Positions 16,799 through 26,026 are shown, counted from the stretch's first letter. The stretch: 64,000 nt of DNA from Vannielia litorea (GCF_019801175.1 NZ_JAHVJR010000002.1:186001-250000), one strand, 5' to 3'. The notes: generated by a model from the sequence alone, not told the origin. A program made the numbers and translations.

Positions 16799-17647
16799 AT
16801 GCAGGGTTCCGCCGGGCTGATGTGGATTTACCGGGGCTACGTTGTAGCCTTCTTCCTGTACCTCGTGGCGCCGCTGGTGGCGGCCGGGGTCTTTGCCTTC
16901 AATGACAGCATGTTCCCCTCGCTGCCGTGGAATGGGTTTACTTGGGATTGGTTCTTCTCGCCCAGCGAGCCCAAGCTAGGGCTGTTTCATGACGACCGGC
17001 TGCTGCAGGGGCTTGGCAACTCGCTCTATATCGGGGTGATCGTGGCCGCGCTTTCGGTGGCGGTGGGGACGTGCAACGCCTTCCTGTTCGTGCGCAAGGA
17101 CTTCAGGTTCAAGAACGCGCTTTACGTGCTGATGGTGGTGCCGCTGGTAATCCCCGGTGTGATACTCGGCATCTCCATTCTGGTGCTTGCCTCCACGATT
17201 GCGGGGCTGGCGGACCAGTGGTTCGGCGTGTTTCTCACGTCGTTGCGGCCCGGCATCCCGCTGGTGGTTATGGGTCAGTTCTCATTCCTCGTAACGATCA
17301 CCTCGCTGGTCATCATTGCGCGGCTGGAAAAGTTCGACATCTCGCTGGAAGAAGCCGCACTGAACCTCGGGGCCTCTCGGACCCGTACCCTCTTGACGGT
17401 AACGCTGCCGTTCTTGTTCCCGGCGATGTTCTCGGCCTTCGTGGTCGCCTTCCTTGTATCGTTCGAAAACTTCAACACCACGCTCTTCCTCGTCGGCTCT
17501 GACTCGCCGCTGACGATCACAATGTACGACCGCATGGTCAAAGCGGGATCGACCCCGGTGCTGAATGCCACCTCAGTTGTGCTGATGATTGGTTCGGGCC
17601 TCTTGGCGCTTCTATCGATTTTCGCTCAGCGACCCAAGAAGGCCTGA
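16799..17647 (+). CDS. polyamine-family ABC permease (PotC/PotI-like)
   Basis: A 282-residue permease with about six helices and the EAA loop LEEAALNLGASRTRTLLTVT. AAGGAG at 16785-16790 lies 8 bases before the ATG at 16799, which I prefer to the GTG at 16790. It is the last importer gene and ends 2 bases from the stop of the opposing speA gene, so no terminator fits between them. Confidence 0.9.
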   Translation: MQGSAGLMWIYRGYVVAFFLYLVAPLVAAGVFAFNDSMFPSLPWNGFTWDWFFSPSEPKLGLFHDDRLLQGLGNSLYIGVIVAALSVAVGTCNAFLFVRKDFRFKNALYVLMVVPLVIPGVILGISILVLASTIAGLADQWFGVFLTSLRPGIPLVVMGQFSFLVTITSLVIIARLEKFDISLEEAALNLGASRTRTLLTVTLPFLFPAMFSAFVVAFLVSFENFNTTLFLVGSDSPLTITMYDRMVKAGSTPVLNATSVVLMIGSGLLALLSIFAQRPKKA

Positions 17648-17649
17648 GC

Positions 17650-19545
17650 CTACTCGAAGTATGTGTAACCGTTCATGCTGTTGCGGAAGGCTTCGATGAG
17701 TTCGCGGCCTTCCTTGGCATCAATCCCACCTTCGGAAATCGCTGCATCCACGCGCTTCCGGAAGCCGTCTGAAATATCACGTGGTGTGTATTCGACATAG
17801 CTCAGCACCTCGCTGATCGTATCTCCTTGCAGCTCCTCCACGAGATCGAACCCGCCGTCCTCACGCAGTGTGATCGTTGCCACATTCGTATCGCCGAAGA
17901 GGTTGTGTAGGTCTCCCAGCGTCTCCTGATATGCACCAACGAAAAAGGTGCCGAAGTGATAGCGCTCGCCCTCCTGCACGGTATGCACAGGCAGGGTGGT
18001 GGCCGTGCCATTCTCAAGAATGAACCTGTCGATCTTGCCATCGGAGTCGCAGGTAATGTCCGCTAAGATCGCGCGGCGATCAGGTGTCTCATTCAACCGT
18101 TGCAGCGGCACAAGCGGGTGCAACTGATCGATCGCCCAGACATCGGGCAGCGACTGGAAGAGCGAGAAGTTGCAGTGGAGGATGTCAGCGGTCGTGTCGA
18201 GCTGATCGAGGATTTCGGCGGGGCCACCGGGTGCCTCTGCAATGTCGTGGATGCGCGACATGAGCCAAAGATAGATGCGCTCGCCGCGGGCAACTTCCCG
18301 AAGGCCAATCGCCCCGCGACGGAACATCGCCCTCAGTTCATTGCGATAGTAGCTGGCATCATTGATGCATTCCTGAAGGCGCTGAGGTTCAAGGTAGGCT
18401 GCAATTCCGGCCAGATCAGACACGAGGTGATGATCGTTCGGTTCAGGCTCGGGGGCGCTTTCGACATCGTATCGAGTGGTTTCGAGCACATCGAAGACCA
18501 GCGCTGCGGAAAGCGCGACGACGCCGCGCCCACTCTCGGTCACGAGGTCGGGGTGGGCTGCCCCAGCCTCATCCATCGCGTATTTCACCGTCTCAACGAT
18601 GTTGGTGCAGTACTCAGCGACGGAGTAATTCACGGAACTTTCTGTCGCTCTGGCCTCGCCAGTGTAGTCAATACCAAGGCCGCCGCCGAGATCGAGACGT
18701 GTAAGCGGAACGCCCTCCTTCAGAAGTTCTGTAAAATACCGACAGGCCTCAGAGGCGGCGCGGCGCACATCGTTCACGTCAGGGATCTGACTGCCGAGGT
18801 GGCTGTGTTGGAGTGTGAGGCAGTGGAGCAGATCCGCCTCTTTCAGCTTTTCAACAGCCGTGACAAGCTGCTCGGAGTTCAAGCCGAAAGCCGAACGATC
18901 CCCTGAAGATGCAGCCCAAGCACCGCCGATCTGATTGGTCAGCTTGATCCGAACACCCAGCAGCGGGTCGATGCCCAGATCCTTGGCGACGCGGATGGCA
19001 ATATCGACCTCGTTCAGGCTTTCCAGCACGATATACGTGTTGAAGCCGGCCTTGCGAGAAAGCGTGGCGAGCGCAACGAACTCCTCATCCTTCGTGCCGT
19101 TGCAGATGATCAGCGCGTCTTTCGCAAGCGGTTGGCCCAATGCGATCACAAGTTCAGGCTTCGAGCCGGCCTCCAGCCCGTAGCTCATCGGAGCGCCATA
19201 TTCGACCAGCCGGCGCACCACCTGCTCCTGCTGATTCACCTTGATCGGAAAGACACCGCGGTAGGCGCCCTTGTAGCCTGCTTTTGCGATGGCATCCGCA
19301 AAGCTTCCGGTCACCCGCTGAAGACCATGTTGAAGAAACTGGGTCACTCGGATGAGCACCGGCGTTTGAATGCCCCGTTCGGAGAGGGCGTTCACGATCC
19401 CAGGCAGACTGACTGGTTTAGCCCCGGGGTTCAGCGGGTCCATAAGGCCGATTTCGCCACTCTCCATGACCTCAACAAGGCCACGGCCCCATCGGTTGAC
19501 GCCGTAGATAGCGTGGGGTGCGGTCGGGGTATCGGGCTTATTCAC
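17650..19545 (-). CDS. speA: biosynthetic arginine decarboxylase
   Basis: Converts arginine to agmatine, the first step of polyamine synthesis by the agmatine route. It is a 631-residue PLP enzyme of the alanine-racemase-fold group. The PLP lysine is in YRGVFPIKVNQQEQVVRRL, LGGGLGIDYTG binds phosphate, and the active-site Cys region has WAIDQLHPLVPLQRL with LADITCDSDGKID. I start at a GTG with AGGAG 6 bases upstream (position 19545); the open frame reaches 19596. No agmatinase gene is nearby, but a polyamine-family importer converges on it. Confidence 0.93.
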   Translation of the reverse strand: MNKPDTPTAPHAIYGVNRWGRGLVEVMESGEIGLMDPLNPGAKPVSLPGIVNALSERGIQTPVLIRVTQFLQHGLQRVTGSFADAIAKAGYKGAYRGVFPIKVNQQEQVVRRLVEYGAPMSYGLEAGSKPELVIALGQPLAKDALIICNGTKDEEFVALATLSRKAGFNTYIVLESLNEVDIAIRVAKDLGIDPLLGVRIKLTNQIGGAWAASSGDRSAFGLNSEQLVTAVEKLKEADLLHCLTLQHSHLGSQIPDVNDVRRAASEACRYFTELLKEGVPLTRLDLGGGLGIDYTGEARATESSVNYSVAEYCTNIVETVKYAMDEAGAAHPDLVTESGRGVVALSAALVFDVLETTRYDVESAPEPEPNDHHLVSDLAGIAAYLEPQRLQECINDASYYRNELRAMFRRGAIGLREVARGERIYLWLMSRIHDIAEAPGGPAEILDQLDTTADILHCNFSLFQSLPDVWAIDQLHPLVPLQRLNETPDRRAILADITCDSDGKIDRFILENGTATTLPVHTVQEGERYHFGTFFVGAYQETLGDLHNLFGDTNVATITLREDGGFDLVEELQGDTISEVLSYVEYTPRDISDGFRKRVDAAISEGGIDAKEGRELIEAFRNSMNGYTYFE

Positions 19546-19618
19546 CGGGGGCTCCTGCTGCTGCGGGTGTCTGTATCTATCCCGATGGTAGAGCATCGGG
19601 GCTGCGCTGCAACGGGGG

Positions 19619-20704
19619 TCAGCCGGCCCGCGACTGGGAAGGGGGGCGGCGAGGAAAGTTCACGTGAATGATCGTTCCTTGGGTGGCCGCTTCATCGCAC
19701 CAGATACGACCGCCGTGACGCTCGACGACCTTGCGGCAGGTGGCCAGCCCAAGGCCGGTACCAGGGATCGCGGCAGCGACCGGCAGTCGCTTGAACGGCT
19801 CAAAGATGGTCTTGCGGTATTCAAGCGGGACGCCAATGCCTTGGTCCGCCACCTCGAAGTGAATGGCATCATGGCATTCGCTACACCGCACAGTAATCTT
19901 CGGGGGCGACTCGCCAGCATACTTAATCGCGTTGCCGATCAAATTTTGCAGTAGTTGGATGACTTGAGGCACATGGCAGGTCAGGGTAGCTTTCCCCTCC
20001 AGCCTCACTTTTGCCCCCGTGCGCTCGATCTCGGCCATTAGCGAGAGGCGAGTCTCTTCAACAAGTTCCGCGATAGAGATTTTCTCTTCAACAGTCTCGC
20101 GGTCCAGATGAACATGGCTCGCGAGACTGGTGACCAGTTCATTCAGTCTATCCGCAGATTTTCCAATTAGTTGAACATCACGCTGAACCTCGTTGGCCGT
20201 GCCCTCCGCGAGGTCTTCGTTCAATTTTTCGACCAAGAACCGCATCGAACGGATCGGTGCTTTCAGGTCATGCACGAGCACCTCAGAGAAGACCGAAAGA
20301 TCCTCACGATGCTCTTCAAGCTGCCAGCGCATTCGAGCGAGTTTACAGCCATTCTCGATGACTCGATCCAGCGCGGCCGCGCTGATGCTTCGCTTTGGCA
20401 GGTAATCGACGGCGCCTCGCTGGATCGAAAGCGTCGCGATTTCCTCATCTCCCTGTCCGGTCATCATGCATATAGCTGCACGCGGCCAGCAATCGGCGAG
20501 TAGAGAAATTAAGTCAACGCCACGCGCATCCGGCAGAAGGTAGTCCAAGAAGATGAGGTCGGGTTCCAAGTCTGGATTGGCCAGAGCCTCTTCCCCGCTC
20601 GCGGCTTCGGAAATCTCGGCAGGGCTTCTGTGCTGGGTAATGAGGCGTCGAAGCAGTTTGCGATCGCCTGCGTCATCATCGACGATGAGCACTTTAAGTG
20701 ACAC
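19619..20704 (-). CDS. receiver-histidine kinase fusion
   Basis: A 361-residue soluble protein with a receiver domain first (Asp54 in IFLDYLLPDA, Lys104 in YLPKRS). A HisKA segment (His145 in LVHDLKAPIRSM) and an HATPase domain (NLIGNAIKYA, VADQGIGVP, IPGTGLGLATC) follow. With the receiver at the N-terminus and no sensor, kinase activity is probably gated by phosphorylation of its own receiver. It is the last gene of a four-gene leftward signalling operon; its GTG start follows the previous stop by 2 bases. Confidence 0.88.
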   Translation of the reverse strand: MSLKVLIVDDDAGDRKLLRRLITQHRSPAEISEAASGEEALANPDLEPDLIFLDYLLPDARGVDLISLLADCWPRAAICMMTGQGDEEIATLSIQRGAVDYLPKRSISAAALDRVIENGCKLARMRWQLEEHREDLSVFSEVLVHDLKAPIRSMRFLVEKLNEDLAEGTANEVQRDVQLIGKSADRLNELVTSLASHVHLDRETVEEKISIAELVEETRLSLMAEIERTGAKVRLEGKATLTCHVPQVIQLLQNLIGNAIKYAGESPPKITVRCSECHDAIHFEVADQGIGVPLEYRKTIFEPFKRLPVAAAIPGTGLGLATCRKVVERHGGRIWCDEAATQGTIIHVNFPRRPPSQSRAG

Positions 20705-20706
20705 CG

Positions 20707-21186
20707 TCAGCCACCGCTCTTTGGGCTAGAATGAGACATGTCCGGCAAGACGACGATACTCCAATAGTGCTCAACTCCTTCGATGAGCCGTAGGAAATCC
20801 ATGCCTGCGTTGCCCTTGAGTACGTAGCCAGCGACATTGTTGTCGTATGCGCGGGCAATGTCCGTTTCGTCCTCCGAGGTCGACAACATAAACACAACCG
20901 CTCGCTGGAGGCGAGGGTCCGAGCGTAGCTCGGCCATGAACTCATGACCGTTCATTCGGGGCATGTTGACGTCGAGCAAGATCACATAGTGCTCTGGCGG
21001 TAGCTCTTCAGCCTCGCCGCGCAAAAAAGAGAGCGCCTCCAGCCCATCACGCAATCGATGCACCGGGTTGGCAATACGAGAGCGGCTAAGGGCTCGCTTT
21101 ACGGACTTCGCATCGCCGTCATCATCTTCCACCAAAATGATGTTGAGCATGGTTCGAAGTGCATCGGGGTGGAGGGGAGCATTCAT
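20707..21186 (-). CDS. Rcp1-like single-domain response regulator
   Basis: A 159-residue stand-alone receiver. The acidic pocket is LVEDDDGDAKS, the phosphoacceptor is Asp72 in LLDVNMPRMNG, and Lys124 is in GYVLKGN. The style matches Rcp1, the partner of phytochrome-type kinases. The start codon overlaps the kinase stop as ATGA, so the kinase and this regulator are made together. There is no output domain, so it probably acts as a phosphate carrier or protein-binding switch. Confidence 0.88.
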   Translation of the reverse strand: MNAPLHPDALRTMLNIILVEDDDGDAKSVKRALSRSRIANPVHRLRDGLEALSFLRGEAEELPPEHYVILLDVNMPRMNGHEFMAELRSDPRLQRAVVFMLSTSEDETDIARAYDNNVAGYVLKGNAGMDFLRLIEGVEHYWSIVVLPDMSHSSPKSGG

Positions 21187-23393
21187 GCAGCGAGACCTTT
21201 GGGTTGAGAACCAGCGGAGGTTCTGGGCCATTTGAGGCGAAAGGTGGTGCCTCGGGTTCCATTTGACTGCAGAGAAAGCTCGCCTCCGGCGAGGTCGACA
21301 TGCTTACGGACGATCGCCAAGCCCATTCCAGACCCTTCCAGCTCATCACGCGGGCGCAAAGTCTGGAAGATCTGAAACACCCGCTCATGAAACTCTGGCG
21401 GGATACCAGGCCCGTCATCCTCGACAGTGAAGAGCCACGCATCTGACGCTTGGCTTAGGCTGAGCCGCACAGTGCCTTGCTCTCGATCATGGTGTTTGAA
21501 CGCATTTGAAACGAGGTTCAGGATGACAACCTGAAGAGGCATTTGCGGAAGCCGTCGGGTGTTGAAACCCTCGGTCTCAAGTTTCATGCCTTTCGGTACG
21601 TTCAGGAGGCCTAAGAGGTTTTGGATGAAGTCAGCTCCGGCGACCTCTTCTTCCGCCTGATCTGTACGACCAATACGGGAGTGCTCGAGCAGATCATTGA
21701 GTAGATGCTCCATTCGCGTTGCTCGGCTTTTCAGCAGATCCAGGCTTTCGCGCGTGTCGTCAGTCAGATGTGGCTCAAGGTCTGCAGCCAGCCACTGTGA
21801 GGCATTCTGGATGACCCGTAGAGGAGCTTTTAAATCATGACTCGCGACATAGGCGAACTGGTCAAGTTCTTCATTAGAGCGTCGGAGTTGTGCGACAAGG
21901 TCTGACATACGTGCCTGCGCCTCGTGGCGTTCGCTGATGTCACGGACCATGCCGATGAACTTAATTTCGCCATCCAGTTCGGCACGGCTGACCGAGATCT
22001 CAATTGGAACCCTGGTGCCAGATTTGTGGCGCCCGTAAATCACTCGGTTGAGGGCCATGGCCGTGCGGTGTGGGCCGATCCGGCTTTTGGAAACGTGGGA
22101 TTGGTGCCCGATGGCGTCTTCGCTGAACATGAGCCGGGTTAGGGGCTGACCTGCCGCTTCGGATGCGGAATACCCAAACATCTCTTCGCCCGCCGGATTT
22201 AACTCTTCGACGATGCCATCGCTTGAGATCGTTACCAATCCGTCCGCCATGTTTCGCAGCGTCCAACCCAATCGCTTGTGACTCTGATCGACGGCGCGAT
22301 GGAGCGCCTCAAATTTGCTTCCGACTTCCGATGCGAGTACGTGCGTGACCCCAGCCGCAAAACCGACGAGGACGAGGGTGATCATCAAGTGGCGCAAGAG
22401 TACGCTTGTGACGTTACTCTCCAACATTTCTCGAGCGCCGAAGGTCAGAACGCCAAACTGCGCAGGAACTTGCTGGCTCGGATCCATTGGAACCGTCGAT
22501 AGGTAGACCAACTCGTCATCAAGGTCAGCAAAGGAGTTCTTGCCGAGCCGGCTGCCCAACGCTTCTGCTTGTGGTAGAGGCCGAAAGCCGGAGTCGGTGT
22601 GGTGGTAGAAGCGCGCTGAACTCTCGCCATGCTGGAAAAGGAGATAATCTCCTTCGCTGTTCACTACTGCCACAGACTGGTTCTTAAGCACACCGGGCCG
22701 AACTGCTTTGAGAAGTTCTGCATAGTCCGCGTTGAACACAAGTGCCCCGACCGTTGCGCCGGCTGCGTCACGAACTGGCTGAACATACCGAATTGTGACC
22801 GGCCCGCCATCGCGCCTGCCGTGTTCGCGGTTGTATGTGATGCGCGAAAAGTATGGCTCCGTTTCGGGGATGGCCTGTATGCGGTCGAGATAGGGTTCGG
22901 TGCCTTTGGTTTGCAGATCGGCCTCTGGAACGCGCAGCAATTGGCCCTCGCGTCGGTCAACCCGCACTACTTCGCGCCAGTCGCCCTCAGCGAGTATCAG
23001 GCGAATCTGGGTGAAGTGCGGGTGGACCTCTATCTTGTTGGTCATGATGACGGCTAGCCGATCCTTCCACTGCGAAAGCGAGGAGCCATCGGCAGGATCC
23101 ATCCCACGCGGGTCGGCCATTGCGCGAACAATTCCAGCAACGGGCGGATGGCGGGCCAGAGTAGCACCCTGATCCTGTATCTCTCTGAAGCCGGAAGAAA
23201 TTTGCCCCGCATAGAAACTGGCGCGCTGTTGTAGCTCCGTTTCAGTAGCGCGCAGAGCGGCAGATCGCGCCGCGAGTACATGGTAGGAGCCGTAGAGCAG
23301 GCTCACCACCAGAACAACGCCAACCGCGATCAAGGTAATCCGGTGGGTAAGCGCGCGAGCGGAACCTGGGTCGACAGTTGTATTGGGGCTCAT
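21183..23393 (-). CDS. membrane PAS histidine kinase
   Basis: A 736-residue sensor kinase. Transmembrane helices lie at about 20-42 and 331-353 and enclose a periplasmic region of about 290 residues, probably a double Cache domain. A PAS domain at about 375-490 contains NMADGLVTISSDGIVEELNP. HisKA has His519 in QFAYVASHDLKAPLRVI, followed by an HATPase with VSNAFKHHD, VEDDGPGIPPEF and GSGMGLAIVRKHV. The transmitter belongs to the bacteriophytochrome-like group, but there is no chromophore domain. The probable output is the two receivers encoded just downstream. Confidence 0.9.
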   Translation of the reverse strand: MSPNTTVDPGSARALTHRITLIAVGVVLVVSLLYGSYHVLAARSAALRATETELQQRASFYAGQISSGFREIQDQGATLARHPPVAGIVRAMADPRGMDPADGSSLSQWKDRLAVIMTNKIEVHPHFTQIRLILAEGDWREVVRVDRREGQLLRVPEADLQTKGTEPYLDRIQAIPETEPYFSRITYNREHGRRDGGPVTIRYVQPVRDAAGATVGALVFNADYAELLKAVRPGVLKNQSVAVVNSEGDYLLFQHGESSARFYHHTDSGFRPLPQAEALGSRLGKNSFADLDDELVYLSTVPMDPSQQVPAQFGVLTFGAREMLESNVTSVLLRHLMITLVLVGFAAGVTHVLASEVGSKFEALHRAVDQSHKRLGWTLRNMADGLVTISSDGIVEELNPAGEEMFGYSASEAAGQPLTRLMFSEDAIGHQSHVSKSRIGPHRTAMALNRVIYGRHKSGTRVPIEISVSRAELDGEIKFIGMVRDISERHEAQARMSDLVAQLRRSNEELDQFAYVASHDLKAPLRVIQNASQWLAADLEPHLTDDTRESLDLLKSRATRMEHLLNDLLEHSRIGRTDQAEEEVAGADFIQNLLGLLNVPKGMKLETEGFNTRRLPQMPLQVVILNLVSNAFKHHDREQGTVRLSLSQASDAWLFTVEDDGPGIPPEFHERVFQIFQTLRPRDELEGSGMGLAIVRKHVDLAGGELSLQSNGTRGTTFRLKWPRTSAGSQPKGLAA

Positions 23394-23412
23394 GGCGTGT
23401 GCTCGGATGAGG

Positions 23413-24156
23413 TCAGCCGTTGTTTGTTACAAGCTTGATGTTGCGGGCGGTCTCGAGCTTGCTCTGCTCGACGATGCTCATCAGGTCATCCAAAAAAATG
23501 ACGAGATCCTTGCAGCCTCGCTCGAGCATGGTGACGTGCTCGTTGACGGTGGCCTTGCTCTCATCCTTTCGGATCTTGCGGATATTCGACAGCGTATTGC
23601 TGAGAATCTCGCGCATCTCCGGACCGCAAGATGTGAGGAACTGACGGATCGTCCGCTTCATTTTGTCCTGAAAGGCTCGAGCATCGGAGATGGACGCGTA
23701 GAACATACGTCGCTCGAAGGCAGACACCATGGACTTGCGCAAGTTGTCGACCGAGAGTTCTTCCTTCACGAGATAGTCGGCGCATCCTCGGCGCATTGCC
23801 TCAACCGCGATCGCACGGCGGGTGACGGAGGTGAGCATGATCGGAATGATCTGTGCCTGCTCTTCATGCCCGAGTATCACCTTGAGTGCATCAAGCCCGG
23901 TTTCCATACCAAGGTTGTAGTCGATGAAAGCGACATCGAACGGCGTGTCGAGCTTTTTACGCATTTCTGCAATCGTGTAGGCCTCGGTGATGTCCAGATC
24001 GAGCCCGGCGCGCTCGCAAATGCGCTGGAGGCGGAGGTGGTCTATATCATCATCGTCGATGACCAAGGCTCGGAGGCGGGTTGGCATAGCGGTAGAGGTC
24101 GCGGTGGGGGGCGCAGGGAAGGGCACAGGCTGAGTAGACATGGCGTTATCATTCAT
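23413..24156 (-). CDS. receiver-domain protein with helical C-terminus
   Basis: 247 residues. A short Pro-rich leader precedes a receiver at about 28-145, with acidic pocket LVIDDDDIDHLR, Asp79 in FIDYNLGMETGLD and Lys131 in YLVKEEL. The C-terminal ~100 residues are charged and helical (about 150-240) with no HisKA motif, DNA-binding helix or enzymatic signature that I recognise; it could be a dimerisation or docking module. It is the first gene of the leftward signalling operon and ends 19 bases before the kinase start. A Met five residues in is an alternative start. Confidence 0.82.
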   Translation of the reverse strand: MNDNAMSTQPVPFPAPPTATSTAMPTRLRALVIDDDDIDHLRLQRICERAGLDLDITEAYTIAEMRKKLDTPFDVAFIDYNLGMETGLDALKVILGHEEQAQIIPIMLTSVTRRAIAVEAMRRGCADYLVKEELSVDNLRKSMVSAFERRMFYASISDARAFQDKMKRTIRQFLTSCGPEMREILSNTLSNIRKIRKDESKATVNEHVTMLERGCKDLVIFLDDLMSIVEQSKLETARNIKLVTNNG

Positions 24157-24310
24157 CCTAAAGGCAAGCTGATCGCAGTGACCTTACGGAGTTCGCTGTT
24201 AACATTTGGTTGCCTTCTGTGGCCAATACGCCTTCCCTTTCACTAAATCTCGCCACAGTTTGCGCCGGTCTGTCATCGAGATGTTGCTTGCCTGACAGAG
24301 AGATGGCCCG

Positions 24311-24994
24311 ATGAATAAATTCAGCCGATATGCGATTTACTATACTCCACCTAAGGGCCCGCTTGCGGACTTCGGGGCTGATTGGCTTGGCTGGGATGCC
24401 GAGACGGGTCGGGACGTTGTGCAGACGGTGGTTCCCGGTCTGGACATAGCTGCGCTCACTCAAGCGCCGCGCAGGTACGGGTTTCATGGAACTGTCAAAC
24501 CACCCTTCCGGCTAGTGGAGAGCAAGGACAGGGAAGGCTTGGAGGCCGCGCTGTGTGAAGTGTGCGCCACCACCGCGCCAGTGTCGCTGGACGGCTTACG
24601 CCTCGCCGCATTGGGTCGGTTTCTGGCGCTCGTACCGGTGGGAGATACAAGACCTCTTTCGGATCTCGCAGCGAGGGTTGTGACGGAACTGGATGGCTTT
24701 CGGGCTCCTCCCGGCGCCGCTGAGCTGGATCGAAGACGTCAGGGCGGGCTGACGGCGCGGCAGGACTCGCTGTTGCTCCGTTGGGGCTATCCTTACGTTT
24801 TGGATGAGTTCCGCTTTCATCTGACGCTGACAGGCGCTCTTGATGCGTTGACCGCGTGCCGTGCAGAGGTTGCGTTGGGGTCCGCGCTGAGTCAGCTGGG
24901 CCTTTCGCCATTCCAGATCAGGTCTCTTTGCCTCGTCGGCGAAGGCGATGACGGCCGGTTCAGGCTGATCCGGCGCGTGCCGTTGGGCGGTTGA
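24311..24994 (+). CDS. DUF1045 protein (putative 2H-type phosphoesterase)
   Basis: 227 residues of the DUF1045 family, often annotated as a phosphonate-metabolism protein because it is usually found in phn clusters. Two His-x-Thr motifs, YGFHGTVKPPF near residue 60 and FRFHLTLTGAL near residue 175, place it with 2H phosphoesterases. No phn gene is present here, so either it is a stray copy or it has another role. The adjacent genes are a divergent signalling operon and a BKACE enzyme. Confidence 0.82.
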   Translation: MNKFSRYAIYYTPPKGPLADFGADWLGWDAETGRDVVQTVVPGLDIAALTQAPRRYGFHGTVKPPFRLVESKDREGLEAALCEVCATTAPVSLDGLRLAALGRFLALVPVGDTRPLSDLAARVVTELDGFRAPPGAAELDRRRQGGLTARQDSLLLRWGYPYVLDEFRFHLTLTGALDALTACRAEVALGSALSQLGLSPFQIRSLCLVGEGDDGRFRLIRRVPLGG

Positions 24995-25039
24995 CGCTTC
25001 GGCTCAAGCGCGGGAGTTTAGCGCGGAGGGGATTTAGCC

Positions 25040-25783
25040 ATGCCGCTACCACACTTGATGGTCGCCCCCAATGGGGCGAGCAAAACGCACGACGATCACC
25101 CGAAGGTGCCCCTAACCTTATGGGAGGTGGTGCAGTGCGCGCGTGATTGTAAGGCCGCCGGAGCAGACGGATTGCATTTGCATTTGCGCGACGATGAGGG
25201 TGGCCACCTGCTGGACTCTGGTGCTTACCGAGAGGCGCTTGCGGAACTGGCTCAGTCTCTGCCGGATTTGGCAGTTCAGGTTACGACGGAAGCTGGCGGA
25301 CGCTATGGCCCTGCGCATCAGGCCCACGTGGCGCTGCACTCGGGCGCAGATATGGTCTCCGTCTCAGTGCGTGAGATTTGCCGCGACGGGGATGGTCTGG
25401 CTGCGCGGCTCTATGCTGAGGCCGAGGCTCGCGGGATAGCGGTGCAACACATTCTCTATGATGATGAAGATGCCCGGCATCTTGAGCGGGTCTTGCCGGG
25501 AGGTTTGCAGCCAGAGTCTCAGCTGATATTCGTGTTGGGGCGTTATGTTGCGGGTCAGGTTTCGAAGCCGGCAATGCTAGAGCCCTTTTGTGACTGGCTG
25601 GGTGGACGCAAGGCTGACTGGGCCGTCTGTGCTTTTGGGCAGGGTGAAACCGCGTGCCTGCGGGCGGCTGTTGCTGCAGGTGGAAAGATGCGTGTCGGGT
25701 TCGAGAATTCACTGGTTAACGAGGATGGCACGTTGGCGAGAGATAACGCAGAGCGCGTGGGTGTGGTGTCGGCGTTTCTTTAG
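25040..25783 (+). CDS. BKACE-family enzyme (DUF849, 3-keto-5-aminohexanoate cleavage-like)
   Basis: 247 residues of the beta-keto acid cleavage family, which condenses a beta-keto acid with acetyl-CoA using zinc. Zinc-ligand histidines are in LHLHLRDDEGGH, and the end carries the conserved KMRVGFENSLVNEDG. At 247 residues it is shorter than the usual 270-310, though no key motif is lost. Specificity cannot be read. It starts 45 bases after the DUF1045 gene and may share its transcript. Confidence 0.85.
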   Translation: MPLPHLMVAPNGASKTHDDHPKVPLTLWEVVQCARDCKAAGADGLHLHLRDDEGGHLLDSGAYREALAELAQSLPDLAVQVTTEAGGRYGPAHQAHVALHSGADMVSVSVREICRDGDGLAARLYAEAEARGIAVQHILYDDEDARHLERVLPGGLQPESQLIFVLGRYVAGQVSKPAMLEPFCDWLGGRKADWAVCAFGQGETACLRAAVAAGGKMRVGFENSLVNEDGTLARDNAERVGVVSAFL

Positions 25784-26026
25784 TTTAACTGCCGAAGGGT
25801 ATCCCTCTAGTCGAAGTTTTTGGCAGCAGTCAGTCGACTGGAAGTCTATGTGGCGGCTTGTTCCGCGCGAGCGATGAACATTTTCACGTTCTCAGACGTG
25901 AGGCGAGTCCCGGCCTAAACGTCCGAGCCTTGAACGTTTGTTCTTGTCGTCGTGCTGAATCCAGCCTTCACCGCCTTGTTGTAGCCGGTCTCAAGGCATA
26001 GAGCGGTGGTAACCAAGGAGGCACCG

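Noticed and set aside
25784..26026. Small gene or RNA between the BKACE and class V genes
   Set aside because: No good start with a ribosome-binding site and no convincing hairpin-plus-T terminator or RNA fold; I see nothing definite there.
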